Program-made: the position numbers and the translations under genes
Assembly: GCF_036541405.1 (NCBI RefSeq)
Contig: NZ_JAZHFS010000005.1
Coordinates: forward strand, 62,001 to 126,000
Direction of reading: 5' to 3'
From: Clostridium_AD frigoriphilum
GTDB lineage: Bacteria; Bacillota; Clostridia; Clostridiales; Clostridiaceae
Length of the DNA: 64,000 bases
Shown here: piece by piece, positions 36,388-45,022 of the stretch
Position numbering within the stretch: position 1 is the first letter of the stretch
How the letters are laid out: each line of letters begins with the position of its first letter
The notes under the pieces: generated by a model
What the model saw: the letters and a program-made list of their open reading frames with translations, nothing else
Databases searched by the model: none
Told to the model about the DNA's origin: nothing

Positions 36388-36430
36388 TTGTCCACATTAA
36401 TCCATAATTTTATGGAACTAATGTGGACAA
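36388..36430. terminator. Palindromic hairpin downstream of trmB
   Basis: TTGTCCACATTA ... TAATGTGGACAA with an inner TCCATAA/TTATGGA stem. It follows trmB by 37 bp and could end that transcript, although the U-tract after it on the minus strand is poor. Confidence 0.55.
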
Positions 36431-36467
36431 CTTTGTTAATAACTTTATTTATCTTTTATTAAACTTA

Positions 36468-37130
36468 CTAATTTTCTTTAATTAATTTAGCCCTTAAAAA
36501 CATAGCTTTCTTACCTATACTTGCAAATTTAGCTTCATATTCCGTAATTACATTTTCTTCAAAACCGCTCTTATGAAGATCATATGTTAAAAATAATATT
36601 TCAAAACCACATTGTTTAAAATATTCTACAGAGTCTTCAAACAAGTCTGTATCATCTGTTTTGAACCAAACTTCAGATCCAACTTTTAAAAATTTCTTGT
36701 AATTTGTTAAGAATTTAGTGTGAGTTAATCTTCTTTTATTATGTCGTTCTTTTGGCCAAGGGTTACAGAAATTTATATAAATTCTACTTATCTCATCTTT
36801 TGCAAATACATCATCAATAAACATAATGTTTAAAGGCATAAGACGTACATTTATATTTTGCTCTGCCTTAACCCCGCGAGCTTCTATAACTTTTCTAAGT
36901 GCAAACACTAGTACCTCATCTTTTAAATCTATGCCTACAAAATTAATGTTATCATTTTGCCTAGATTTTTCTGCAATAAAACTGCCCTTACCACATCCAA
37001 GCTCTAGATGTATTTCATTTTCATTTTTAAATTCTTCACTCCAATTTCCTTTATGATCATATTGATCTGTTCTTACAATATGGCTGGCTTCTAGTTCCGG
37101 CCTAGCCCAATATTTTTTTCTTAAGCGCAT
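36468..37130 (-). CDS. trmB: tRNA (guanine-N7-)-methyltransferase
   Basis: 220 aa. It methylates G46 of tRNA variable loops using SAM. Motif I LELGCGKGSF is near residue 41-50 and the TrmB signature FCNPWPKERHNKRRLTH is in the middle. The C-terminal T-x-Y-E motif appears as VITEYEAKF. A single gene followed by a palindromic hairpin. Confidence 0.95.
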   Translation of the reverse strand: MRLRKKYWARPELEASHIVRTDQYDHKGNWSEEFKNENEIHLELGCGKGSFIAEKSRQNDNINFVGIDLKDEVLVFALRKVIEARGVKAEQNINVRLMPLNIMFIDDVFAKDEISRIYINFCNPWPKERHNKRRLTHTKFLTNYKKFLKVGSEVWFKTDDTDLFEDSVEYFKQCGFEILFLTYDLHKSGFEENVITEYEAKFASIGKKAMFLRAKLIKEN

Positions 37131-37179
37131 ATATTTTCTCCTTACATTTATAATAATAACAATTTTTAACTTTACTTTC

Positions 37180-37833
37180 TTATTGAAGCATTAACGCGAT
37201 GTTCATAAAAATATTATATACCCAATTAGCTGGCACTTGCACTATATAAGTGAAAACTGATTGATTACCAGGTAATATAGGTAATATTAAAACCAAAAAT
37301 ATCAAAAATTGATATCTAGTAAATGTATCTGACATATTGTAAAAAAACTTTGGAAACAAATCCCTAATTATATGATATCCATCGAATCCTGGCACTGGAA
37401 CTAAATTAAGAAAAAACAACATACAATTTATAGATACTGTAATCTTTAATATTTCTATAATAATGGTAAGTACCGTACCGTGAATAGGTGAGAATTTCCA
37501 GAATAGCACCGTTAAAATTGCAAATACAAACCCTATAATCAAATTTGCAAATGGACCAGCAAATGAAATTTTTAAATCATCCCTATAATAATTTTTATAA
37601 GAACTAGGATTTGTTTCAACGGGTTTCGCCCATCCAAATCCCGTTAATATAATCAGAATAAATCCTATTGGATCTATATGAGCAATTGGATTTAGTGTAA
37701 GTCTTCCTTGAAATCTAGGAGTTTTATCGCCTAACCTATCCGCTACAATAGCATGTGCATACTCATGGAATGTAAATGCTATTAAAATTGCTGGTATCAT
37801 TAAAATTTTATACAATATTTGCTGTGTATCCAA
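37180..37833 (-). CDS. Site-2 protease family (M50) membrane metalloprotease
   Basis: 217 aa, mostly hydrophobic. The zinc motif HEYAH is at residues 24-28 and the second ligand motif is NLVPVPGFDG, the NPxDG-like element. Four to five helices are visible. It belongs to the short bacterial S2P group that lacks PDZ domains, whose substrates are mostly unknown. It lies upstream of trmB in the same direction, but a 49-bp gap leaves co-transcription uncertain. Confidence 0.88.
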   Translation of the reverse strand: MDTQQILYKILMIPAILIAFTFHEYAHAIVADRLGDKTPRFQGRLTLNPIAHIDPIGFILIILTGFGWAKPVETNPSSYKNYYRDDLKISFAGPFANLIIGFVFAILTVLFWKFSPIHGTVLTIIIEILKITVSINCMLFFLNLVPVPGFDGYHIIRDLFPKFFYNMSDTFTRYQFLIFLVLILPILPGNQSVFTYIVQVPANWVYNIFMNIALMLQ

Positions 37834-37911
37834 ATTTACTCCCCCTCACATTCATTTTTTATTAAACTCACTAAATATCTAGTATAAACTTTTAATTTCA
37901 AATTTCTTAGT

Positions 37912-37940
37912 AAACAAAAGACTATGCCAAAGGCATAGTC
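37912..37940 (-). terminator. Terminator after the beta-rich envelope protein gene
   Basis: Perfect stem GACTATGCC/GGCATAGTC with a 3-nt loop, followed on the minus strand by TTTTGTTT. It is 12 bp after the stop at 37953. Confidence 0.88.
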
Positions 37941-37952
37941 TGGATCCACTTA

Positions 37953-38981
37953 TTACTTGAAAAGCACAAAAGATATTTTGTTATTTACAAGAGATACTAC
38001 TCCCTTATTATACAATTGCACAAATTTACCTTTATAGCTAGTTTGAGTTCCAGAACTTATATCTTTTATGACACCTTTTAGTGGATCATTCTGATATATT
38101 TTACCGCCAGTTGATAGAAGTAAATTTTCTTTAGCGCAAGGTGTTTGTAAATTAATGGTTTTCCATGTACTAGTATCTTGTGACGTTTTACCATAATAAA
38201 CTTTGCTTATCAAATTATCTTTTAATTGTGCAAGATAGATATTATCATCATCAGCAGCCCCAATTAAAGTAAGATTATCAACATCACCCACACTTATAGC
38301 ATTGCTTTTACCGGTAACATATATTTTATTATACACCGAGCCTTCATAGACCAATTTATCTTCATGGCGAATCAATGCGATATTACCCACGAGTTTAGGT
38401 ATTGTATCTATTTTTGACATATCTGGGTTTCTATCAATTCTATAAATGCTGCTTTTATTAGCATTGTTTGATACCTTCACGTAAATAAGTCCTGTTAAAG
38501 TAGATGTTTGAATATCTTCTACTTTAGGGTTAGTACCACCCCAATCTAATTTTATTGTTTTTACTTTTTCACCTTTTACTACATCATAAGAATATAATAT
38601 TAAATCACTAGATTCATCATCACTTTCTTTTTCTACGAAAACCATTCTATTTCTACCTGGAACCCATGTAGCAAAAGAAACGTTACATCCATCTTCCGAC
38701 TTTATGTTTTTAGTTTTCCCAGTCGAACAATTAACAATTACCAATTTTTCATCATCGTAATAAGATATATATTTGGCATCATAAGATGCTAATATATTTT
38801 TTGCATTTGCTGGTATATTAATATCAACATCTTTGACTTTTGCACTTATATCTTCGACAACTTTTTTGGAAACTGCCTTTGAATCAGTAGCTAAAAAATA
38901 ATGATCAATGTAAAAGAGACCTAAACATTGCAAAGATAAAGATACTACTATCCATATGCTTATTCTTTTCGTCCAACTCAT
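37953..38981 (-). CDS. Membrane-anchored extracytoplasmic protein, unknown (beta-propeller-like)
   Basis: 342 aa. One N-terminal hydrophobic segment (residues about 8-29) anchors a long polar domain that looks rich in beta-strands, with repeated short aromatic/hydrophobic strands such as KYISYYDDEKLVIVN, RMVFVEKESDD, DLILYSYDV and NIYLAQL spaced 35-45 residues apart, as in TolB- or DPP-like propellers. No catalytic motif is visible. It follows the phosphodiester-glycosidase gene by 47 bp in the same direction and ends in a terminator, so both proteins may act on the cell surface. Confidence 0.65.
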   Translation of the reverse strand: MSWTKRISIWIVVSLSLQCLGLFYIDHYFLATDSKAVSKKVVEDISAKVKDVDINIPANAKNILASYDAKYISYYDDEKLVIVNCSTGKTKNIKSEDGCNVSFATWVPGRNRMVFVEKESDDESSDLILYSYDVVKGEKVKTIKLDWGGTNPKVEDIQTSTLTGLIYVKVSNNANKSSIYRIDRNPDMSKIDTIPKLVGNIALIRHEDKLVYEGSVYNKIYVTGKSNAISVGDVDNLTLIGAADDDNIYLAQLKDNLISKVYYGKTSQDTSTWKTINLQTPCAKENLLLSTGGKIYQNDPLKGVIKDISSGTQTSYKGKFVQLYNKGVVSLVNNKISFVLFK

Positions 38982-39028
38982 ATTTTTTCTCCTTTAACTT
39001 CAAAATATCCTATACTTAAATTTTATAC

Positions 39029-40036
39029 TTATTTTCTACTCTCTATATACATAATTGAAGGTACTGACCTTTCTCCCAAACTATCTGATGGGCTATTAAT
39101 TATTTCATCATCATAAAATAATGTAGAAGAAGAACCTCCATCTAAGTTAGTAGCGTTAACAGCACCATAATCATATAATACATCTTGTGCTTCCCTTAAA
39201 GTAGCTCCTAAACTTTTTGCCTGTCTACCGTCAATTACTAAAAATATTATCGCTCCATCTTTTCTTTGCGCTACACATGTTCTAGGTGCAATACCCCAAC
39301 CACCATCACCTTTAGTAATAGTTTTTTGTCCATTAACTATAAGTGCTGGTCCAAAAGATACTGCATCAGTTACTCCAGCTGTTTTCATCTCAGAAAGGCT
39401 ATGAGGACCAACTAATAATTTTCCTGAACTAGTCATTGCTACAACCTCTGTTTTTTTATCTACATCAGTTATATCATTAAAAGCAGTTTTTCCATTGGCC
39501 ATTATAATTCCAGTTGGATTTGCTCCTGTTCCTGTCCATTTCGATCCATTATCCTCATCTTTAAATCCACCACCATTGATTGCCGCAATTGCATTGTTAT
39601 CCTTTGCAATATCGCTAGTTATCTGCCCTTCCTTACGAAGCATACTACTATACCCTACTTTTAATCTAGTTGGGTCATTAATTATTAATATGTAACCTTT
39701 AAATTTATTTCCTGTTACATCATATCTTTCTATACTATCATCATTTTTATTTTCTACCTTTACACCATCTAAATTATTTTGAACTAAAGTATCCACTGTT
39801 TGATCGCTCATAATTTTTGCTATTGCTTCTTTAGATAAAAATGTTGTTGCAAGCCATTGTAATGAATAAGTAGTCATTGCCGCACCTACCACTGTACTCT
39901 TCACATTTTTAAAGGGACCATAATAAAGCATAAATGGGCCAGTAATTGTTGTGAAAATCAATTCGAATATTACAAATAACAAAACAAGTGTACTTGTACG
40001 CTTTTTGGTTTTTCTCCGTTTTTTTATTTTTCTCAT
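39029..40036 (-). CDS. Phosphodiester glycosidase (NAGPA/DUF2233 domain) membrane protein
   Basis: 335 aa. A basic N-terminus is followed by a single hydrophobic segment (about residues 18-40), then a NAGPA-type domain with AAINGGGFKDEDNG, GIAPRTCVAQRKDG, FLVIDGRQAKSLGATLREA and NATNLDGGSSSTLFYD. The family hydrolyses sugar phosphodiester or related bonds in exopolysaccharides and teichoic-acid-like polymers. The ATG of MRKIKKRRKT is preferred (AAGGA 8 nt upstream); an ATG three codons earlier is possible. Confidence 0.88.
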   Translation of the reverse strand: MRKIKKRRKTKKRTSTLVLLFVIFELIFTTITGPFMLYYGPFKNVKSTVVGAAMTTYSLQWLATTFLSKEAIAKIMSDQTVDTLVQNNLDGVKVENKNDDSIERYDVTGNKFKGYILIINDPTRLKVGYSSMLRKEGQITSDIAKDNNAIAAINGGGFKDEDNGSKWTGTGANPTGIIMANGKTAFNDITDVDKKTEVVAMTSSGKLLVGPHSLSEMKTAGVTDAVSFGPALIVNGQKTITKGDGGWGIAPRTCVAQRKDGAIIFLVIDGRQAKSLGATLREAQDVLYDYGAVNATNLDGGSSSTLFYDDEIINSPSDSLGERSVPSIMYIESRK

Positions 40037-40150
40037 ACTTCCCATCCTTTTCTTTATTATGTACTTTTATATTGTACAGTATAATCATATAATTTAATAC
40101 AACATTTTTATGTTATTTTTGTAAATTAAACTAATATATGATAATTTAAT

Positions 40151-40308
40151 ACAAAAGAGAGTATAAAAATTTATACTCTCCTCTATACAAAATCGAGTAT
40201 AAAAAAAAGAGTATAAATTTTTATGCTCTCTTCTACACAAAAGAAAATATAAAAATTTATACTCTCTTCTATACAAAAGAAAGTATAAATTTTTATACTC
40301 TCTTCTAT
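40151..40308. repeat. 36-bp palindromic tandem repeats downstream of phoH
   Basis: Four units built on ACAAAAGAAAGTATAAA followed by TTTTTATACTCTCTTCTAT at 40151, 40187 (extended to 50 bp), 40237 and 40273. Each can fold as GAGAGTATAAA/TTTATACTCTC. Units differ mainly by swaps in the AT centre that keep the pairing. Reading frames across it (82 codons on the minus strand with repeating RREYK and LYFLL) are artefacts. It follows the phoH stop by 12 bp, so it could act as a multi-hairpin terminator. Confidence 0.9.
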
Positions 40309-40319
40309 AAATCCCCTTA

Positions 40320-41732
40320 TTATAATTTTTTTGATCCTTCAAATGCTAGAGGAGATCTCTCACATTCATCATATTTTAAAGTCACCTGATAACATAAGTC
40401 ACTGCCCTTCATTTTTTCGGATGCATAACATAATCCATTTGATCTTTTATCTAGAAAAGGATGATCTATTTGTTCTGGATCACCTATAAGGATCAATTTG
40501 GTTCCCTCTCCAGCCCTAGTTATTATTGCTTTTACTTGTTTTGGTGATAAGTTTTGGGCCTCATCTATTATTACCCAATTTTTCACTATTGATCTTCCTC
40601 TAAGGTAAGCAACCGCTTCAGTAGTTATAATTCTCCTATCGAACAAGTCTTTTATCTTATCTGATAATTGTTTTTCATTCTTATAACGCTCTTTTTCATC
40701 AGATTCCACAAGTATTTCTAAATTATCAAATATTGGCCTCATAAATGGCGAAATCTTTTCTTGCTCTGTACCAGGCAAAAAACCTATTTCTTCATCCATA
40801 GTAACATTGGGCCTGCAAATTAAAATTCTTCTGTACTCTTCACTACCAAGGAGTTGTTCACCACCATGGTGGTGTTCGCCACTTTCTTGTAATATCTTTT
40901 GAAGGCCTACCGCTAATGAAAATAGTGTTTTAGCAGTTCCAGCTGGACCTTTAATAATTACAAGTGGTGCTTTTACTGAATCAATACTTAAAGATTCTAA
41001 CATAAATCTCTGCCCAACATTTCTTGGTATAACTCCTAACGGTTTACTGTCTTTATAATAAAGCGGCACTACATTTCTTCCATCATACCTTGCTAATGCA
41101 GTTTGTTTTGGATTTTCCATTGAATGCATTATTAAAAATTGATTTGTGTATAAAAATGGAGTAGTATACTCTTCTAACTCCTCATTATATTCAAGCAATA
41201 CAGTAGCCTCTATACTTTTTTTACTAAAAAACTCCTGAAGCTTTTCTGGAGACACAAATACCTCTATCCTCCCTGTATACTGATTGTCATACTCTGGCAC
41301 AAATTTTTCATAATAATCTTCTACATTAATATCCGCAGCATCCGCCTTTATACGTAGAAATATATCCTTGGTTATGAGCCAAACATCTTCACCTTGCTCC
41401 TTAATACCTTTACATACTTGCAATATTCTATTATCAGCTTTTTCTTTACTCCAAGAAGCCGGAATTTCGGTATCATATTGATTCATTTCAACCCGTAATA
41501 TTCCTCCACTTTCTAAATCAATGCCCTCGTTTAATTTCCCCTGTTTTCTGAGTTCGTCAATAAGCCTTGCTGAATATCTAGCATTAGCTCCTAAATCACT
41601 TTTATCTTTCTTAAAACTATCTAGTTCTTCTAATACTACTTCTGGTATTATTACATCATTATCGCCAAAGGACAATATCGCACTCGGTGAATATAAAATA
41701 ACATTGGTATCTAGTACATATGTTTTTTTCAA
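40320..41732 (-). CDS. PIN-PhoH family ATPase (PhoH2/YlaK-like)
   Basis: 470 aa. An N-terminal PIN nuclease domain begins KKTYVLDTNVILYSPSA with acidic residues at VLDTN, VVLEELD and the KDI..R region. A C-terminal PhoH ATPase follows with Walker A GPAGTAKT, Walker B WVIIDEAQN and ILIGDPEQID. By family knowledge PIN-PhoH proteins are RNA helicase/ribonucleases. The start is TTG with AGGGGGAA upstream. It is divergent from perR. Confidence 0.93.
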   Translation of the reverse strand: MKKTYVLDTNVILYSPSAILSFGDNDVIIPEVVLEELDSFKKDKSDLGANARYSARLIDELRKQGKLNEGIDLESGGILRVEMNQYDTEIPASWSKEKADNRILQVCKGIKEQGEDVWLITKDIFLRIKADAADINVEDYYEKFVPEYDNQYTGRIEVFVSPEKLQEFFSKKSIEATVLLEYNEELEEYTTPFLYTNQFLIMHSMENPKQTALARYDGRNVVPLYYKDSKPLGVIPRNVGQRFMLESLSIDSVKAPLVIIKGPAGTAKTLFSLAVGLQKILQESGEHHHGGEQLLGSEEYRRILICRPNVTMDEEIGFLPGTEQEKISPFMRPIFDNLEILVESDEKERYKNEKQLSDKIKDLFDRRIITTEAVAYLRGRSIVKNWVIIDEAQNLSPKQVKAIITRAGEGTKLILIGDPEQIDHPFLDKRSNGLCYASEKMKGSDLCYQVTLKYDECERSPLAFEGSKKL

Positions 41733-41843
41733 AGTATTAGTTCCCCCTCTCTCTCTATTACTAATATATGTAATTAATTCTATAAATGAATAAAAAACAA
41801 AATAAAATTTTACTTTTTATTACTTTTTTATATAATAATAATT

Positions 41844-41872
41844 TTGACAAGTAATAGCTTTTATTATATAAT
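41844..41872 (+). promoter_or_regulatory. Sigma-A promoter for perR
   Basis: Consensus TTGACA (41844-41849), 17-nt spacer, consensus TATAAT (41867-41872). Confidence 0.88.
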
Positions 41873-41900
41873 AAGTTCTATATTATATAATAATATTATA
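41861..41900. promoter_or_regulatory. Candidate Per boxes over the perR promoter
   Basis: Two perfect palindromes: TTATTATATAATAA (41861-41874) over the -10 box, and TATAATAATATTATA (41886-41900), which has the 7-1-7 layout of the Per box TTATAATnATTATAA. They suggest autoregulation by the product of the next gene. In DNA this AT-rich, chance palindromes are a concern. Confidence 0.5.
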
Positions 41901-41911
41901 GGATGGTGTAT

Positions 41912-42322
41912 ATGGAGAACATTACAACAGTTTTTAAAGAGAAAAAATTAAAGCTTACACCCCAACGCATTGCTGTCTACAAATATTTACAATCTACAAA
42001 AGAACATCCTTCAGCTGAAATAATTTACAAAGCTTTACAACCAACATATCCTACTATGAGTTTGGCTACAGTTTATAAAGCATTAAAAACTCTTATAAGC
42101 GTTGAACTGATTATAGAACTTAATGTTGGTGAAGGTAATTTTAGATATGATTGTAATATGCTACCTCACCCTCACATACAATGCGTGAATTGTGGTAAAG
42201 TTGATGACATAGAAGGTATAAGTTTTTCAAATGTACTTGAAGATGTAAAACAATATACTAATTACGACGTAATAGCAACTAGACTTTATTTTTATGGTTT
42301 ATGTGAAAATTGTAAAAAATAA
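41912..42322 (+). CDS. perR: Fur-family peroxide-stress regulator PerR
   Basis: 136 aa from the second ATG (AGGATGG upstream). Residues matching the B. subtilis PerR regulatory metal ligands are all present with a constant offset: His32, Asp80, His86, His88 and Asp99. The structural zinc cysteines are Cys91-x-x-Cys94 and the C-terminal CENC. Asp80 in the DxxxxxHxH position favours PerR over Fur. Helix-turn-helix at about residues 48-66. It should repress peroxide-defence genes and is sensed by iron-catalysed His oxidation. A strong promoter with Per-like palindromes precedes it. Confidence 0.88.
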   Translation: MENITTVFKEKKLKLTPQRIAVYKYLQSTKEHPSAEIIYKALQPTYPTMSLATVYKALKTLISVELIIELNVGEGNFRYDCNMLPHPHIQCVNCGKVDDIEGISFSNVLEDVKQYTNYDVIATRLYFYGLCENCKK

Positions 42323-42326
42323 ATCA

Positions 42327-42375
42327 TTAAATAAAAAGAAGTATGAAATTTAATTTCATACTTCTTTTTATTTAA
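42327..42375. terminator. Bidirectional terminator between perR and the solute-binding protein gene
   Basis: TTAAATAAAAAGAAGTATGA ... TCATACTTCTTTTTATTTAA, over 20 paired bases, ending just after the perR stop. The gene on the other strand ends 39 bp away. Confidence 0.9.
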
Positions 42376-42413
42376 TAATGTACCTTTGAAACATATTTTT
42401 TTGTATATTAATA

Positions 42414-43667
42414 TCATTTATAACTTTCCTTTAATATCTCTTCCCACTCTTTAGAACTATAATTTCCATCTATGATCTTTTTCAAGGTCAAAAGTACATT
42501 GGTTTTTATCTTTTTAGGTAAATTATATAATATAGGTATGCTATTGTCATTAGCCTTATACATATGTTGAACCATTGATTTACCAATACCTAATATTTTA
42601 TTATTTGCAACTTTATTTCCAGTTATAATTCCCTTTTGCACAAGTCTTGCTTGAGCTTCATCACTATATACATATTGAATAAAACCATCTGCACTATCCC
42701 TATTTTTTGCATTTACAGGGATACTTAATATAGAGTTAATTATAATAGGCATATTTGCCCCAAACTTTGAATTATTATCATAGTCTTTAATTACACCTAT
42801 ATTATTTCCATTAAGTTTAGGATTATAATATGAAGCACACATGAGTAGTGGTGAATCACCAGTATTAAAATTAGTAACACTTTGCTCATTACCTAACTCA
42901 AAAGAATCTTTTGTAATTCCATTGTTTTTAGTAAGCAAGTTAAATTCATCAAATACTCCTTGCATATTTTTAAGTTTCTTATAGCCTTGCTCACCACTAT
43001 CATAACTTTCCTCAACCTCATGAGTATTTATGCCTGTGCTAGCTATTAATGAAAACAAAATACCACTCGCATCTATATCTTCATTTAGTACGACAGGTGT
43101 CTTCAATCCCTTACCATTAATTTGCTTTAACACATTTAACCACTCTTTTAAATTATTAGGATTAGCTATTTTTAGCTTTTCTAAGTTTGCTTTATTATAA
43201 AATAATTCAATAGAATATGGTACAACCCCTATTCCATAATATTTATCACCTATTCTTCCATAAGAACTCATAATATTAAAATATCTACTATTAATATTGT
43301 TGTCCTCATATGTTCCATCCATATCACTTAGAACTCCCTTTTTACTAAGTTCAATAAAATCATTTCTACTCGTGAACATCACATCTATTTCTGTACCCAA
43401 ATTAATTGTATCCATAATGTTACTTTTATCACCTATTATATCATTTAATTTTATTACAACATCTGGATTGTTTTTTTTGTAATCATCAATTAAAAACTTA
43501 TTTATTTTATAAGAATGTTCATCTGTCGTATCTAGAAATATATTTAATTTTTTTTGATCTTCACTCTTTTTATCACTTCCCCATTTGCAAGATGACAAAC
43601 TAAACACCGTAATTAGAATTAAAAGAACTATACATATGTTTCTTAAAAATTTATTTGATTTTCTCAT
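42414..43667 (-). CDS. Extracellular solute-binding lipoprotein (family 1), orphan
   Basis: 417 aa. Signal peptide with lipobox SLSSC (Cys27). The mature protein has the family 1 layout: ADYKKNNPDV-type helix (IDDYKKNNPDVVIKL), DVMFTSRNDF, GVVPYSIELFYNKANLEKL in parts, and a C-terminal AKNRDSADGFIQYVYSDEAQ. The usual ligands are sugars or oligosaccharides. No permease or ATPase gene is adjacent, so it either serves a transporter elsewhere or acts as a sensor. It is divergent from the FG-GAP-like gene at 43772. Confidence 0.88.
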   Translation of the reverse strand: MRKSNKFLRNICIVLLILITVFSLSSCKWGSDKKSEDQKKLNIFLDTTDEHSYKINKFLIDDYKKNNPDVVIKLNDIIGDKSNIMDTINLGTEIDVMFTSRNDFIELSKKGVLSDMDGTYEDNNINSRYFNIMSSYGRIGDKYYGIGVVPYSIELFYNKANLEKLKIANPNNLKEWLNVLKQINGKGLKTPVVLNEDIDASGILFSLIASTGINTHEVEESYDSGEQGYKKLKNMQGVFDEFNLLTKNNGITKDSFELGNEQSVTNFNTGDSPLLMCASYYNPKLNGNNIGVIKDYDNNSKFGANMPIIINSILSIPVNAKNRDSADGFIQYVYSDEAQARLVQKGIITGNKVANNKILGIGKSMVQHMYKANDNSIPILYNLPKKIKTNVLLTLKKIIDGNYSSKEWEEILKESYK

Positions 43668-43771
43668 AAGTTCACCTCATTATATTATTAAATGTTAATT
43701 TTTAAGATTTATTAAATATAAATTAATTAAATATGCAGTTGTTACATATAATTTAAGGGGGGGTGGAATAA

Positions 43772-44737
43772 ATGAAGATACAGATAATATTTTTAAAAAA
43801 GAAATATATTTATTATGTTTTAGGCATTATCATTTTTACCATATCGCTTACATTTTTATTTCTTTTCAAAACAAGTGCAATAAGTACATTTAATATCGTA
43901 AATGAAGCAAAAATGATGCAAGTTGATTTAACAGGTGATGGAACTAAGGATATACTCTACATAAAAACAGATGCTGATAAATACTTTATTCAAATAAATT
44001 CTGGAGACAAATCCTATTATTTAGAACCTTCTAAAAAAATCAACACCGTTGGCAATTATTATCTGCAGTGGCCTATGAGACTAACATTAATGGACATATC
44101 TAGAAACAACGTACCTGAAATATTTACTCAAGCATCTGTAAATAATAAAGCAGTGCAGCATGTTTTCCTTTGGACTGGTGAAAAATATGAAGATATATTT
44201 AGCAGCACAAACAATATTTTAGGTTTTGTAGACAGTAAAAATAATAAAACACCTAAAATGTTATCTGGGAATATCAAAGATGGAAAATTAAATCTTATTA
44301 GTTATATTTTTATTCAAGATAGTTTAAAATCTTTTGACTACAACTATGTTGATAATTATATGGGTAAAACCACAGTACTCGGTTTCATAAATCTTATGGC
44401 AACCTTTCCAGTTTCTGAATTAACTATACCAAAAGACCTTTTTACATCTGATTTAAATGGTAATGATATTTCACTCTTAAGTGATTTATCCAACAAAAAA
44501 GTACAATTAACTTTCCAAGATGGTGTTTTTAAAGATTTCAATTGGGACAAGGATGGTAATGCTAGCGATGTTTTATGGACATTAAATTTTAAAGGAACTA
44601 ATACAAATGATCTATTAGACCCTAAGGTAAGCGATTTAAAAGAAACAAGAAACTATACTATAGAATTAATTTTAAAGCTTATCCCAAATACTAATAAAGA
44701 TCCTTCTTTTAAAATTAGCTCTATAGATATCAAGTAA
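43772..44737 (+). CDS. Membrane-anchored protein with FG-GAP/VCBS-like motif, unknown function
   Basis: 321 aa. A single hydrophobic segment (residues about 12-34) anchors an extracytoplasmic domain. VDLTGDGTKDILYIK at about residue 50-64 is the Ca-binding loop style of FG-GAP/VCBS repeats, and SRNNVPEIFTQ looks like a second degenerate one. The C-terminal half (DGVFKDFNWDKDGN) also has Asp/Gly turns. AAGGGGGGGTGG precedes the start. It is divergent from the solute-binding lipoprotein with about 100 bp between, so joint regulation is plausible but unproven. Confidence 0.7.
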   Translation: MKIQIIFLKKKYIYYVLGIIIFTISLTFLFLFKTSAISTFNIVNEAKMMQVDLTGDGTKDILYIKTDADKYFIQINSGDKSYYLEPSKKINTVGNYYLQWPMRLTLMDISRNNVPEIFTQASVNNKAVQHVFLWTGEKYEDIFSSTNNILGFVDSKNNKTPKMLSGNIKDGKLNLISYIFIQDSLKSFDYNYVDNYMGKTTVLGFINLMATFPVSELTIPKDLFTSDLNGNDISLLSDLSNKKVQLTFQDGVFKDFNWDKDGNASDVLWTLNFKGTNTNDLLDPKVSDLKETRNYTIELILKLIPNTNKDPSFKISSIDIK

Positions 44738-44785
44738 AAACATAAAACTATTACATTATGTATAAAATATTAATATCACTTATAA

Positions 44786-44885
44786 ACTTACAAAAGGGAC
44801 CGTATTACCGGTCCCAAGGGGGGATGGGGGTTACGCATAAAATGTTTTAATTTTATGCAAATGGAGATTTAAACTCCGATTACAT
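44786..44885 (-). ncRNA. Candidate small RNA with C-rich linker and intrinsic terminator
   Basis: Minus strand from about 44885: hairpin GGAG-TTTAAAT-CTCC, hairpin GCATAAAAT-TAAAAC-ATTTTATGC (44858-44835), unpaired AACCCCCATCCCCCCTT, then terminator GGGACCG-GTAATA-CGGTCCC followed by TTTTGTAAGTTT. The C-rich linker is complementary to Shine-Dalgarno sequences, as in several Gram-positive small RNAs such as RsaE and the sporulation RNA CsfG. No protein frame covers it. TGAATA and AATATTA lie upstream at a spacing close to that of forespore sigma promoters. Identity with any named RNA is not established. Confidence 0.45.
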
Positions 44886-45022
44886 TTATAATATTAACCT
44901 TTTTACTTAGTTTTATTCATTATAAATGATAAATTAAAATATTTTTATATAAAGATGGTTTACTACAAACCTATTATGTATATAGGTAATTTAAAATATA
45001 ATATAAATTGGGGGAATCGTAT

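Noticed and set aside
40094..40342. 82-codon frame with repeating RREYK/LYFLL
   Set aside because: Translation of the 36-bp repeat array; overlaps the phoH end and has no initiation signal.
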